A stretch of DNA of 64,000 bases, from the NCBI GenBank assembly GCA_038212015.1, contig JBBQUY010000005.1, positions 7,872 through 71,871 on the forward strand, in the 5' to 3' direction. Positions 14,944 through 23,503 of the stretch are shown here, piece after piece. How positions within the stretch are numbered: position 1 is the stretch's first letter; each line of letters opens with the position of its first letter. The stretch is from JAGQUL01 sp038212015. GTDB lineage: Bacteria > Actinomycetota > Thermoleophilia > Gaiellales > SKUG01. The notes beneath the pieces were generated by a model that did no database searches, was not told the origin of the DNA, and saw only the letters and a program-made list of their open reading frames with translations. Both the position numbers and the translations under genes were made by a program.

Positions 14944-16590
14944 TCAGCAGTCCTTGCAGTCGTCGAAGCTGTCGACGGCGCGCTCGTCGACGAGCGGATG
15001 CACGCGCGCACGAACCGTGCGCCGACCTCGCGTGCCGCCGATCGTCACCGTGCGCGTCGACACGTTGTTGTCGTGGTTGGCCTCGGCGATGACGTCCGTC
15101 GGGTTCGCGTCCACACGCACGTGGTACGAGCCGTTCGGCACGGTCGTGATGTCGAACGACTGGCCCGCGATGTCCGGGCCGTAGAAGTCGCCCGAGCCGA
15201 CCGACATCGACAGTCGCGCCCACAGCGATCCGGAATCCGTTCCGCAGCCGCCCGACCCGCCGCCGCCACGCATGCCGCCCACCACGCCCGGCCGGGTGGT
15301 GTCGACCTGGTCGGTGTCGACGATGCACCAGCTGTGCTTGCCACCGTCACGCACGAGCGTCCCGTCGAGCCTGGTGAGCGAGTACGCCGCGAACGCGGAG
15401 AAGTGGAAGTGGTCGTGTCCCGGCGCGTCATGCCACACGAGCGTGCCCCGCGCCTGGCGATCCGCGCGCTCGCCGTCACGCGAGAACACCTGGTAGGCGG
15501 CAAGGGTCGTGCCGCTCTCGCGAAACGCTTCCACCTCGAGCGGACCCGGTCCGGCATTCCACGTGAGCGCCCCGAAGCGCAGCAGGTCGCGCACCTGTCC
15601 ACGGCGCCGGATCGTGTCGGTATGGATGTCGTAGCTCGGCGCAGCCTGCAGGTCGGGCAGGTCGACGTTCGCCGGCGCTGCCGGTGCCGCCTCTCCCACG
15701 CGCGGGGCGGGTCCTGCATCGCGTCGCGCCTCGCGCGCAGCGAGCGCTGCCTCGACCACGCGCAGCTTGTCCGCGTACCACTGCGGCTCAGGCCGCGACG
15801 GCGCGACGTGACCCTTGTGCGCGCGCGGGCGCAGCACGCCCATGCCGATCGAGGTGCTGCCCGGGCTGATGCAGAACTCGCACTCGGGCAGCGACTGGCG
15901 CGACACGCGCACGCTGCGCACGGTGAGCGGCACCGTCACCGAGTCGTTGCTGCGGTCGGCATCGGCGATTCCGTCGAGCGGATCGATGTCCACGCGCAGC
16001 TGGTAGGCGCCCGCCTTCGGCGGCGCGAACGTCGCCACGCGTGTCGGCAGCTGCATCGCCCAGCCGCGATCGAGGCCCGTCACGCGGCCGAGCACGAATG
16101 CACCTGCAGCGCCTGCTTCGCAGCCGTCCCACGACGATGGATACGTCGGCTCGTCGGGCGAGCCAGGGCGGTCCAGTCGCACCGCGCCGACCGCGCCGCA
16201 CAGCGGCGCCGACCACTGGTGCAGCTCCGTGCCCGTGGCGTCGACGATCGTGTAGCGCACGAAATTCGCAGTGGTGCCCATCCTGCCGGCCAGCCGCTTC
16301 GACAGCACCTGCACGTACGCGCCCGCGCTCACGCGAGCGGCACCATTGGCGCGATCACCCGCGGCGTACGTCGCCTGCTCGGCCCACGTCGACCCGTCCG
16401 AACGACGATGGAATCGCAGCTCCAGCGGTGCGCCCTCCGCTCCGACCCAGATCCCGTGCGACAAGCCGCGCTCGATGATCCGACCGTTCCTGTCGCGCAC
16501 GTAGCTGAGCGTCGCGGTCGGGGTCGCCACGATCGGGCGAAGGTCAGGGGCGACATACGGCGGCGGTGGCGGCGGCATCGGAATCGGCAT
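14944..16590 (-). CDS. Lysyl-oxidase-like copper protein
   Basis: A 548-residue protein whose C-terminal 200 residues match the bacterial lysyl-oxidase-like family: DLLRFGALTWNAGPGPLEV, then WHDAPGHDHFHFSAFAAYSL with the copper-binding HxHxH, and HSWCIVDTDQVDTTRPG. The N-terminal half is beta-rich and ends DPLDGIADADRSND, echoed at the C-terminus by NPTDVIAEANHDNN; both look like CARDB-type modules. The protein ends CKDC. Extracellular action would be expected, yet the ATG at 16590 gives MPIPMPPPPPPY and no signal peptide. The upstream frame is made from the 49-bp repeat and is not credible, so a different start or non-classical export is possible. Confidence 0.75.
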   Translation of the reverse strand: MPIPMPPPPPPYVAPDLRPIVATPTATLSYVRDRNGRIIERGLSHGIWVGAEGAPLELRFHRRSDGSTWAEQATYAAGDRANGAARVSAGAYVQVLSKRLAGRMGTTANFVRYTIVDATGTELHQWSAPLCGAVGAVRLDRPGSPDEPTYPSSWDGCEAGAAGAFVLGRVTGLDRGWAMQLPTRVATFAPPKAGAYQLRVDIDPLDGIADADRSNDSVTVPLTVRSVRVSRQSLPECEFCISPGSTSIGMGVLRPRAHKGHVAPSRPEPQWYADKLRVVEAALAAREARRDAGPAPRVGEAAPAAPANVDLPDLQAAPSYDIHTDTIRRRGQVRDLLRFGALTWNAGPGPLEVEAFRESGTTLAAYQVFSRDGERADRQARGTLVWHDAPGHDHFHFSAFAAYSLTRLDGTLVRDGGKHSWCIVDTDQVDTTRPGVVGGMRGGGGSGGCGTDSGSLWARLSMSVGSGDFYGPDIAGQSFDITTVPNGSYHVRVDANPTDVIAEANHDNNVSTRTVTIGGTRGRRTVRARVHPLVDERAVDSFDDCKDC

Positions 16591-16646
16591 GCGCCGAAGC
16601 CTATCCGCGCGGTCGCGTGCGCGCGCGACATGCGGATTGGCGTCGC

Positions 16647-16695
16647 ATCGCTCGTGACGTAACCCGTCACATATGCCGATTTCGTTCGGAGCGAT
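16647..16695 (-). repeat. 49-bp palindromic repeat, copy 2 (inverted)
   Basis: The reverse complement of this segment matches 11545-11593 at 45 of 49 positions, including the asymmetric core. It lies between the ABC permease stop and the lysyl-oxidase-like gene start. Confidence 0.75.
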
Positions 16696-16741
16696 TGCGC
16701 ACGCGTCTCGCAACCGCGGTATCGCACACGGATCGCGGCAC

Positions 16742-17695
16742 TCAGTGCGCCGAGCGCAGCTTCGGGTCGAGCAGCATCTGGACGAAGTCCACGAGCGTGT
16801 TCGCGACGATCACGAATGTCGCCGCGATGAGGCCGCCGACGAACAGCATCGAGAAGTCCGTCGTGCCGAGCCCGCGCATCACGAAGCCGCCCAGGCCCGG
16901 CAGGCCGAAGATCGACTCGGTGAAGATCGCACCGCCGAGCAGGCCGGCGAAGTCCATGCCGAACATCACCACGATCGGAATCATCGCGGTGCGCATCACG
17001 TGCATGCGGAACACGCGACCCTTCGGCAGGCCCTTGGCCTCGGCAGTCTTGACGTATTCCTCGCGCAGCTTCTGGCGCACGGTCGTTCGCGTCATGCGGG
17101 TGTACACGCCGGCGCTCACGATCGCGAGCGTCGCCGCAGGCAGGATCATGTGGTGCAGCCAGCCGAACAGGCCGCCCTCGAGCGGACCCATGTAGCCACC
17201 CGGCGGGAACAGCGCCACGTCCGCGGTGAACCACTTGAGCAGCAGCAGGCTCAGCCACGCGGTCGGGAACGAGATCCCGATGAGCGCGACGACCATCATC
17301 GTGCGGTCACCGCGCGAGCCAGCCGTGACTGCGCCTCGCGCACCTGCGGTCACGCCTGCGGCAAGCCACAGGATCGCCGCGAGCATCGCGAGCCCGAAGG
17401 TCACCGGCACGGCCTTGAGCGCCATCGGAACGATGTTGGTGTTGCCCTGTGACGGCGACGGGAAGTCGCCGGTCACGGTCATCTTGAGGAAGCAGCGGTA
17501 TGCCGCGATGTTGCCGCCGTCGAAGCAGAACCGCTGCTCGACCGCCTTGATCGATTCTTCCGTCGGCGTCTTGCCGGCGAAGCGCACGGCAGGGTTGCCG
17601 GGCGGCAGCACCACGAGCACCCAGAACAGGATCATGCTCACGAGCAGCAGCTTGATGATGCCGTCGAGCATGCGGACGAGGATGAACCCACCCAT
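16742..17695 (-). CDS. Oligopeptide/nickel-type ABC permease (DppB/OppB)
   Basis: A 317-residue inner-membrane permease. It has the N-terminal helix and the FCFDGG...FLKM external segment found in OppB, five further helices, and the EAA loop that contacts the ATPase (YVKTAEAKGLPKGRVFRMHV). IFTESIFGLPGLGGF follows near the end. It pairs with the next permease (TGATG overlap). No ATPase genes (dppD/dppF) accompany the cluster, so the ATPase must come from elsewhere. It is the last gene of a three-gene operon. Confidence 0.92.
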   Translation of the reverse strand: MGGFILVRMLDGIIKLLLVSMILFWVLVVLPPGNPAVRFAGKTPTEESIKAVEQRFCFDGGNIAAYRCFLKMTVTGDFPSPSQGNTNIVPMALKAVPVTFGLAMLAAILWLAAGVTAGARGAVTAGSRGDRTMMVVALIGISFPTAWLSLLLLKWFTADVALFPPGGYMGPLEGGLFGWLHHMILPAATLAIVSAGVYTRMTRTTVRQKLREEYVKTAEAKGLPKGRVFRMHVMRTAMIPIVVMFGMDFAGLLGGAIFTESIFGLPGLGGFVMRGLGTTDFSMLFVGGLIAATFVIVANTLVDFVQMLLDPKLRSAH

Positions 17696-18759
17696 CAGCG
17701 GTTCCCCTTCGGATCGAATGCTTCCTCGAGGCCTTCGCCCACGAGGTTGGCGCACAGCACGGTGAGCATCACGGGGATGCCGCCGCCGGCGGCGACCCAC
17801 CACGCGGTCGAGTAGAACGCACGGCCATCGTTGATGAGGTTGCCCCAGCTCGGGGTCGGTGGCTGCACGCCCACGCCCAGGAACGACAGGCCCGCCTCGC
17901 CGAGGATCATCGCCGCGAGCAGGATGCCGGCGTAGGTGATGATCGTCGGGACCAGGTGCGGCAGCACGTGCAGGAACATGATGCGGTTGTTGCCGGCGCC
18001 GAGCGCGCGAGCCGCCTCCACGTACTCCTTGTTGCCGAGCTCGATCGAGTTGGAGCGGATGATGCGCGAGAACCCGAACGAGCTGAGCCCGCCGAGCAGC
18101 AACATCGGTACGAGCAGCGACGATGCCTTGATCGGTCCGATCTGCCCGCTCATCGCGATCGCCGCGGACAACGCGATCGCGAACAGCATGAACGGGAACG
18201 CGATCATCACGTCCACGACATACGTCAGGACCTTGTCGACGCGCCCACGATAGAAGCCGCCCGCCATGCCCACGAGCGTGCCGAGGGTGATGCACAGCAT
18301 CGTCGCGCCGATGCCGACGCGCAGCGACACGGAGCCGCCTGCAAGCGCTCGGATGAACACGTCTCGGCCGAGCCCGTCGGCACCGAAGGTGTACTCGGTG
18401 CGCATGCCGGGCCCGACGGCAGGCATGCCCTTGAGATCGACGACCTCGATCTTCGTGCCGTTCTGCGTGATCGTTCCGTCGAGGTTCTGCTCGACCGCGG
18501 TGCGGCCCGCCCAGTGCGCTTCGAACCAGGGCGTCGCGAACGATGCCGTGCAGATGAGGATGAATCCGACGAGCGCGATCATCGCGATCTTGTTGGTGCG
18601 GAAGCGTCGAACGGCGAGCTGCGTCGGGCTCTCGCTCTGCGTGCCCGCGAACTCCTCGCGACGACCAGTCAGGAGCGTGCCCGTGCCCTGCAGGTTCGTC
18701 GGCAGGGACGCGCCGGTAGATCCGTGGCGGTTGGGCTGTGACATGCCGGCAGCGGTCAT
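17695..18759 (-). CDS. Oligopeptide/nickel-type ABC permease (DppC/OppC)
   Basis: A 354-residue second permease: a Ser/Thr/Gly-rich cytoplasmic N-terminus of about 55 residues, the OppC-N helix (IAMIALVGFILICTASF), FGADGLGRDVFIRALAG, six membrane segments and the EAA loop YVEAARALGAGNNRIMFLHV, then the closing EAGLSFLGVGVQPP motif. An insert of about 45 residues before FGADGLGRD carries LDGTITQNGTKIEV, as seen in some actinobacterial homologues. It is coupled to both neighbours by 1-4-bp overlaps. Confidence 0.92.
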   Translation of the reverse strand: MTAAGMSQPNRHGSTGASLPTNLQGTGTLLTGRREEFAGTQSESPTQLAVRRFRTNKIAMIALVGFILICTASFATPWFEAHWAGRTAVEQNLDGTITQNGTKIEVVDLKGMPAVGPGMRTEYTFGADGLGRDVFIRALAGGSVSLRVGIGATMLCITLGTLVGMAGGFYRGRVDKVLTYVVDVMIAFPFMLFAIALSAAIAMSGQIGPIKASSLLVPMLLLGGLSSFGFSRIIRSNSIELGNKEYVEAARALGAGNNRIMFLHVLPHLVPTIITYAGILLAAMILGEAGLSFLGVGVQPPTPSWGNLINDGRAFYSTAWWVAAGGGIPVMLTVLCANLVGEGLEEAFDPKGNR

Positions 18760-20468
18760 GAGTCGCCACCGCCCTCGGCCTCGGCGTCTGCTTCCTTCGG
18801 CTCGTACCCGACTTCACCCTCGTGGAATTCACCGTTGTTGACGCCCGAGCCGTCGACCGTCGCCTTCATCATGAGGAAGTCGTAGAGCGGGTGGAAGGTG
18901 TAGTCGCCGACGCGCTTGCTGATGAGGTTGCGCTGCACGCCGTGGGAGATCGGCGCCCACGCGGCGTCCTCCTCGATGATCTTGCGGTCGAGCTCGCCCC
19001 ACGCCTTCGCGCGCTCGTCGAGATCCATCATCGCGCTGATGCGCTTGATGTCCTCGTCCGCGCCGGTGTACCACGCCAGGTTGTTGGAGTGGTCGGGATT
19101 GATGTGTGCGCCGTTGAGGTTCGAGTCGATGAACGTCGCGCCCTCGGGGTAGTCCGCACCCCAGCTCGCGAAGCCGATCTGTGTCTTGTTCTTTTCGGCG
19201 CCGACCACCTGGTAGTAGGCGGAGAAGTCCAGACAACGGGTGCGAGCCTTGAAGCCGAGCTGGCGCAGCACCTCCTGCAGGTACTGGGCGCTGTCGGGGT
19301 TCGGCGGCGTCGTCATGCACCAGATCGTCACTTCGCCCGGCGTGATGCCGCTCTCCTTGATGAGCTGCTTCGCCTTCTTCAGGTCCTGCTTCGGGTACGG
19401 CTCGTAGCCCGTGTAGCCGGGAGTCGTGGGCGGCAGGATGGTGGACGACGGCGAGCCCGCGCCACCACCGAGCTTGACCATCGCGCGACGATTGATCGCC
19501 CAGTTGACGGCCTGCCGGACCTTGACGTTGTCGAACGGCGGCGACGTGGTGTTCATCCAGATGTAGGAGGTGCGCGCGAGCTCGTGCTCGTGCAGGAACG
19601 GCTTCCATTCCTCGCTCGACTCCAGGAACGGCAGCTTCGAGCGCGGGATCGCGGTCATCGCGGCATCGGCCTTGTCCTGGAGGATGAGGGTGATCGCGTT
19701 CTCGTCGCTGACGCCGAGCGACACGACGATCTCGTCGACCTTGCCGTCGGGTGAATCCTCGGTCCACTGCTTGAAGGCCGGGTTGCGCTTGAGCACCACG
19801 CGGCGCGACGGGTCGTACTCGGCGAACATGTACGGCCCGGTGGGGGCGGTGCGCGTCTTCTGCGACAGGTCCTCGGCGGGGGTGCCCTTCGGCACGGTGA
19901 ACGAGAACGGCAGCGCGAGCACGTACAGGAACGTCGCGTCGGGTCGGGTCAGGTGGAAGGTGACGGTGCCGGTCGCATCGTCGGCGACGACGCCCGACAC
20001 GCTGCCCTTCTTGGCCTCGTACACCTTGTCGAAGCCCTCGATGACGCTGAAGAAGCCGGCGCCCTGCGACTGCACGTGTGCCAGTCGGTCGAACGTGTAC
20101 TTCACGTCGGAGGCGACCACTTCGCGGTTGGCGGGCGGGCCGAAGTTGACGCCCTTGCGGACCTTGAACGTCAGCGTCCTGCCACCATCGGAGATCACCG
20201 GCATCGCCTCGGCGATGTCGGGCACGAGCTCGGTTCCGCTCGGTCCGGTCTCCTTCTTGAAGGTCAGCAGGCCGTTGTAGACGTTCACCTGCATCGTCCA
20301 CGACAGCGACATCCACGACACGTGCGGATCGATCGAATCGGGCGGAGTCAGCGACGTCATGCGCAGCGTGTTGGCGGCGCCGGTGGACTTGGGAGCCGGC
20401 CCGAACGCGAGCAGGATCGCGGCGAACGCCACGATGCCAACGATGGTGATGAGCCTGCCCTTGTCCAT
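18756..20468 (-). CDS. ABC transporter substrate-binding protein, family 5
   Basis: A 570-residue extracytoplasmic binding protein of the SBP_bac_5 type (di/oligopeptide, nickel or other solutes). It has an N-terminal hydrophobic anchor (LITIVGIVAFAAILLAF) without lipobox cysteine, the opening PPDSIDPHVSWMSL, the internal VRKGVNFGPPANREVVASDVKYTFDR signature split over two strands, and GPYMFAEYDP. The C-terminus is acidic (Glu/Ala/Asp-rich). It is the first gene of the operon and overlaps dppC by ATGA. Ligand cannot be assigned from the sequence. Confidence 0.92.
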   Translation of the reverse strand: MDKGRLITIVGIVAFAAILLAFGPAPKSTGAANTLRMTSLTPPDSIDPHVSWMSLSWTMQVNVYNGLLTFKKETGPSGTELVPDIAEAMPVISDGGRTLTFKVRKGVNFGPPANREVVASDVKYTFDRLAHVQSQGAGFFSVIEGFDKVYEAKKGSVSGVVADDATGTVTFHLTRPDATFLYVLALPFSFTVPKGTPAEDLSQKTRTAPTGPYMFAEYDPSRRVVLKRNPAFKQWTEDSPDGKVDEIVVSLGVSDENAITLILQDKADAAMTAIPRSKLPFLESSEEWKPFLHEHELARTSYIWMNTTSPPFDNVKVRQAVNWAINRRAMVKLGGGAGSPSSTILPPTTPGYTGYEPYPKQDLKKAKQLIKESGITPGEVTIWCMTTPPNPDSAQYLQEVLRQLGFKARTRCLDFSAYYQVVGAEKNKTQIGFASWGADYPEGATFIDSNLNGAHINPDHSNNLAWYTGADEDIKRISAMMDLDERAKAWGELDRKIIEEDAAWAPISHGVQRNLISKRVGDYTFHPLYDFLMMKATVDGSGVNNGEFHEGEVGYEPKEADAEAEGGGDS

Positions 20469-20611
20469 GCGCCTTGAGATGTCCCGTCCGTGCGTCGCCG
20501 TGTCCGAGGCGAACGCGTCCCTGCCGATCTGTCGAGATTCACGAAGGTTCCGTTGCGCGGGGTCGAAATACCGGTGATCAAGCTCCCGAGCGAATCGACC
20601 GATGAGCCACC

Positions 20612-21916
20612 ATGATCACCACCGTGCTGTCCACGACCTTCTCGACCATCTCCGAGCGCTGGAAGGCGATCCTCGGTGCGACGGTCGTGGCGACGATCGC
20701 GCTCATGATCGCCATCGTCCTTCTCGTGCCGATGATGATGGGCGTGCTCACGGCGAGCATGATCGGCGGTGGCTCGTCGCAGGGGACCTCGATTTCCGGC
20801 ACTGGTGGCGCGACGGGCGGCACCATGACGATGACGATCAATGGGGAGACGACCACGGTCCCCATGCAGTCGGGCAGCACCGCGTCGTCCGGGACGGCAT
20901 TCGGCTCGACGAAGCCGGCCGTCGAAAAGCCGGGCATGGGCGCGATCATGATGGTCCTCGTCGTCGGCCTGGTGATCATGGTGATGTCGATCGCGACGGC
21001 GACGATCGGCGTGTTCGCCGCGACGGGATCCGGCGTCGGCGATGCGATCCGCGAGGGCATCCGTACGTCGCCGCATGCATTCGTGCAGAGCCTCAAGGTC
21101 GGCTGGCCGGCGCTCGTTTCCTACGTCGCCGCGCTCATCGCGATGATCATGGTGTCGCCCGTCATCGGGATCGTGCTGTTCCTCGTGTCGATCGTATTCT
21201 TCCTGCGCGCCGGCGCACTGGCGACGGTGGCGATCGGATCGATCGCGCATGGCCACGTGTCGTATTCACCCGAGCTCGCGCGCGAGGCGGTGCGCGGACG
21301 GATGGGGTCGGCGATCGGCGCCAACGTCGTCGGCAGCCTCGTCGGTGGCGTGATCGCCTGGATTCCGCTCGCCGGCCCCGTGTTCATGTCGGCGTTCATC
21401 AGCGCGATGTGGGAGGAGTTCGGCGACGGTGGCGCGCCGCGTCCCGGGTCGAGCGGCTCGCCACTCGACGGCTCCGACCAGAGGGCACCCGGCATCGAGG
21501 CCGCGAGTTCGCCGGCCACCTCCGCAGCACCGGTCGCGGCCACGACGCCGATCGCCGTCGTGCCGCCCGCCGCAACACCGGTCGCGGCCACGTTGCTGGC
21601 AGGTCCGACGTGGTACCTCGATGCGAGCCCAGCCGAGCCGGCCGGCTCGTGGATCCAGCTGGGCGAGCCGGGACGCATCGCGCTCCAGATCCAATGGTCG
21701 ACGGGCGAGGCGCCGGCGCTGCAGCTCGCGGACCAGGCAGGCACGTGGCGGACTCCGCCGCAGCAGCCGACGCAGTCGGGCGAGGCGACCTGGCTCGACC
21801 TGCCGGCAGGCTACACATGGGTCGCGGTCGTGCCGAGGGCGGCACGGCAGCAGCTGTGGGTCTCGAGCATGCTTCCGAGCATCCCCGGCACCGGTGACGC
21901 CGCGATTGCCGCGTAG
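20612..21916 (+). CDS. Polytopic membrane protein with repeated C-terminal domain
   Basis: A 434-residue protein I do not recognise. It has an N-terminal helix (residues 20-50), a Gly/Thr-rich loop, then five hydrophobic segments to about residue 270, an Ala/Pro/Thr linker with two APVAAT repeats, and a beta-rich C-terminal domain of about 95 residues (GPTWYLDASP, GSWIQL, then ATWLDLPAGYTWVAVVP). The frame stays coding-like beyond the TAG stop, where a decayed second copy of the C-terminal domain can be read. No functional residues are recognised. Confidence 0.7.
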   Translation: MITTVLSTTFSTISERWKAILGATVVATIALMIAIVLLVPMMMGVLTASMIGGGSSQGTSISGTGGATGGTMTMTINGETTTVPMQSGSTASSGTAFGSTKPAVEKPGMGAIMMVLVVGLVIMVMSIATATIGVFAATGSGVGDAIREGIRTSPHAFVQSLKVGWPALVSYVAALIAMIMVSPVIGIVLFLVSIVFFLRAGALATVAIGSIAHGHVSYSPELAREAVRGRMGSAIGANVVGSLVGGVIAWIPLAGPVFMSAFISAMWEEFGDGGAPRPGSSGSPLDGSDQRAPGIEAASSPATSAAPVAATTPIAVVPPAATPVAATLLAGPTWYLDASPAEPAGSWIQLGEPGRIALQIQWSTGEAPALQLADQAGTWRTPPQQPTQSGEATWLDLPAGYTWVAVVPRAARQQLWVSSMLPSIPGTGDAAIAA

Positions 21917-22192
21917 GTCGTCGCGCACCTGTTCACGAACGTCGCGAACCTGCTTGAAGTACCGGGCAACGACGACGAGCGGTGGCGGCGTGCCGCCGAT
22001 CAGGCACCCGCAGGCGATCCCGGGACCCGCGCGAACGGGTTCGATCGGACCCGGCCCGGACCACCGTGCTACCGCGCCTGGAGCGAAGTTCCGCCCGGCT
22101 AAACGTGGATTTCGCTGGAGGAACGCTCCGCCGATGCGCTGGAGATCGACGTCGCGACGCACGTGCCGATCGTCGCCCCGCCGGCCGGCTGA
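21917..22192 (+). pseudogene. Decayed extra copy of the upstream C-terminal domain
   Basis: In the same frame as the preceding membrane protein, translation past its TAG gives about 61 sense codons with high GC at third positions, then TAA (22100-22102), 29 more codons and TGA (22190-22192). The end, GPPCYRAWSEVPPG, stop, TWISLEERSADALEID, aligns with GPTWYLDASPAEPAG, SWIQLGEPGRIALQIQ of the intact domain. I read it as a formerly tandem domain cut off by two stops. The rest up to the next gene (22193-22231) is promoter region. Confidence 0.55.
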
Positions 22193-22216
22193 GTCGCCAG
22201 CACGCTGCCACGCGCC

Positions 22217-22222
22217 TATGAT
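22217..22222 (+). promoter_or_regulatory. -10 box (TATGAT) of the GCS2 gene
   Basis: TATGAT followed by nine bases and the ATG at 22232, with no Shine-Dalgarno. Confidence 0.45.
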
Positions 22223-22231
22223 CCGCGCGAT

Positions 22232-23488
22232 ATGACGCCGCCGCCCGCACCAGACGATGCCGCCATGCCCGATGCCGACGCCCAGCGCGTGGAGTTCGAC
22301 TCGCAGCTCGATGCCGCGCGCGAGAAGTACGAGACGTCCGTCGACAACACGCTGGGCGTGGAGGAGGAGTACGCGATCTGCGACCCCGCCACGCTCGATC
22401 TGGTGCCGCGCTACGAGGACCTGCGCACGGTCGCCGAAGACGCCGGGCTCGACCAGGCCGTCGCCGGTGAGCTGCTCGCGAGCGAGATCGAGTTTCGCAC
22501 CGGACGCAACGAGACCTGGTCGGACGCGTTCGACGAGCTCGTTGACATCCGCCGCCGCGTGGCGCAGGTCGCGCGCGACTCCAGGGCCGTGCTCGGCGCG
22601 AGCGCCACGCATCCGTGGGCGGACTACCGCGAGCAGGACACCGTCAAGCTGCCGTACTACGAGCAGCTCGTCGCGAAGATGCAGTACGTGGCGCACCGCA
22701 ACAACACCTTCGGGCTGCATGTGCACGTCGGCGTGCAGGGCGCCGATCGTGCGATCCGCGTCGCCGACGCGATGCGTGCATACCAGCCACTGCTGCTGGC
22801 ACTGAGTGCATCGTCGCCGTTCCTGGACGGCCGCGACACGGGTCTGGCGTCGTCGCGCCACATGATCTTCAGCCGCAACTTCATTCGCGGCAACGTCGCG
22901 CCTGTGTTCGGCACACTCGACGGGTATCTCGACCACCTGCGCTGGCTCAACGACGTGGACTCGATCGACACCGTCGGCCAGGTCTGGTGGGGAACGCGCC
23001 CGCACGTGCTGCACGGTACGGTCGAGCTGCGCATGTTCGACGGCCAGCCCGACGTGCGCGACACGCTCGCGCTCACGGCGCTGGCGAGCGGTGCGATCGC
23101 ACACCTGTGCGCGCTGCACGACGCGGGTGAGCTGCGCGCGCCGGTGGAATCGCACCTGGTCGACGAGAACTGCTGGCGCGCGGCACGCTGGGGCACCGAC
23201 GCCGTGTTCATCGATCTGCAGGACGTCGCCGGCGCACGCAAGATGTGCGCCGCGGAGGCGATCGGACGGCTCATCGCGGATGCGCGCACCGCGGGAGCCG
23301 CCAAGGGTCTCGACCTGGACGCCGGGCTCGATCGGGCGCAGCAGCTGCTCGACGCCGGCTGCAGCGCGCTGTGGCAGCGATCGGTGCATGAGGAGACCGG
23401 CAGCCTCAGTGACATGTACCGCGCGGTGCTCAACGCGACGATGTCGAGCGCCGACGAGACCGAGCCGGTGGCGAGCGGCGGCGCGTAG
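22232..23488 (+). CDS. GCS2-family carboxylate-amine ligase (YbdK/EgtA-like)
   Basis: A 418-residue ATP-dependent ligase of the glutamate-cysteine ligase 2 superfamily. Conserved segments: LGVEEEYAICDP (nucleotide/glutamate site), EIEFRTGRNETW, GASATHPWADY, NNTFGLHVHVGV, and GTVELRMFDGQP. Members form gamma-glutamyl or related amide bonds; in actinobacteria close relatives act in gamma-glutamylcysteine or ergothioneine precursor synthesis, but nothing here fixes the substrate and no ergothioneine genes are adjacent. It is convergent with the following kinase gene (15-bp gap). Confidence 0.88.
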   Translation: MTPPPAPDDAAMPDADAQRVEFDSQLDAAREKYETSVDNTLGVEEEYAICDPATLDLVPRYEDLRTVAEDAGLDQAVAGELLASEIEFRTGRNETWSDAFDELVDIRRRVAQVARDSRAVLGASATHPWADYREQDTVKLPYYEQLVAKMQYVAHRNNTFGLHVHVGVQGADRAIRVADAMRAYQPLLLALSASSPFLDGRDTGLASSRHMIFSRNFIRGNVAPVFGTLDGYLDHLRWLNDVDSIDTVGQVWWGTRPHVLHGTVELRMFDGQPDVRDTLALTALASGAIAHLCALHDAGELRAPVESHLVDENCWRAARWGTDAVFIDLQDVAGARKMCAAEAIGRLIADARTAGAAKGLDLDAGLDRAQQLLDAGCSALWQRSVHEETGSLSDMYRAVLNATMSSADETEPVASGGA

Positions 23489-23503
23489 CGGGCGGCGGCG
23501 CGA

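Noticed and set aside
21917..22231. Independent small gene after the membrane protein
   Set aside because: No start codon with ribosome site; in-frame stops and similarity to the upstream domain fit a decayed extension better.
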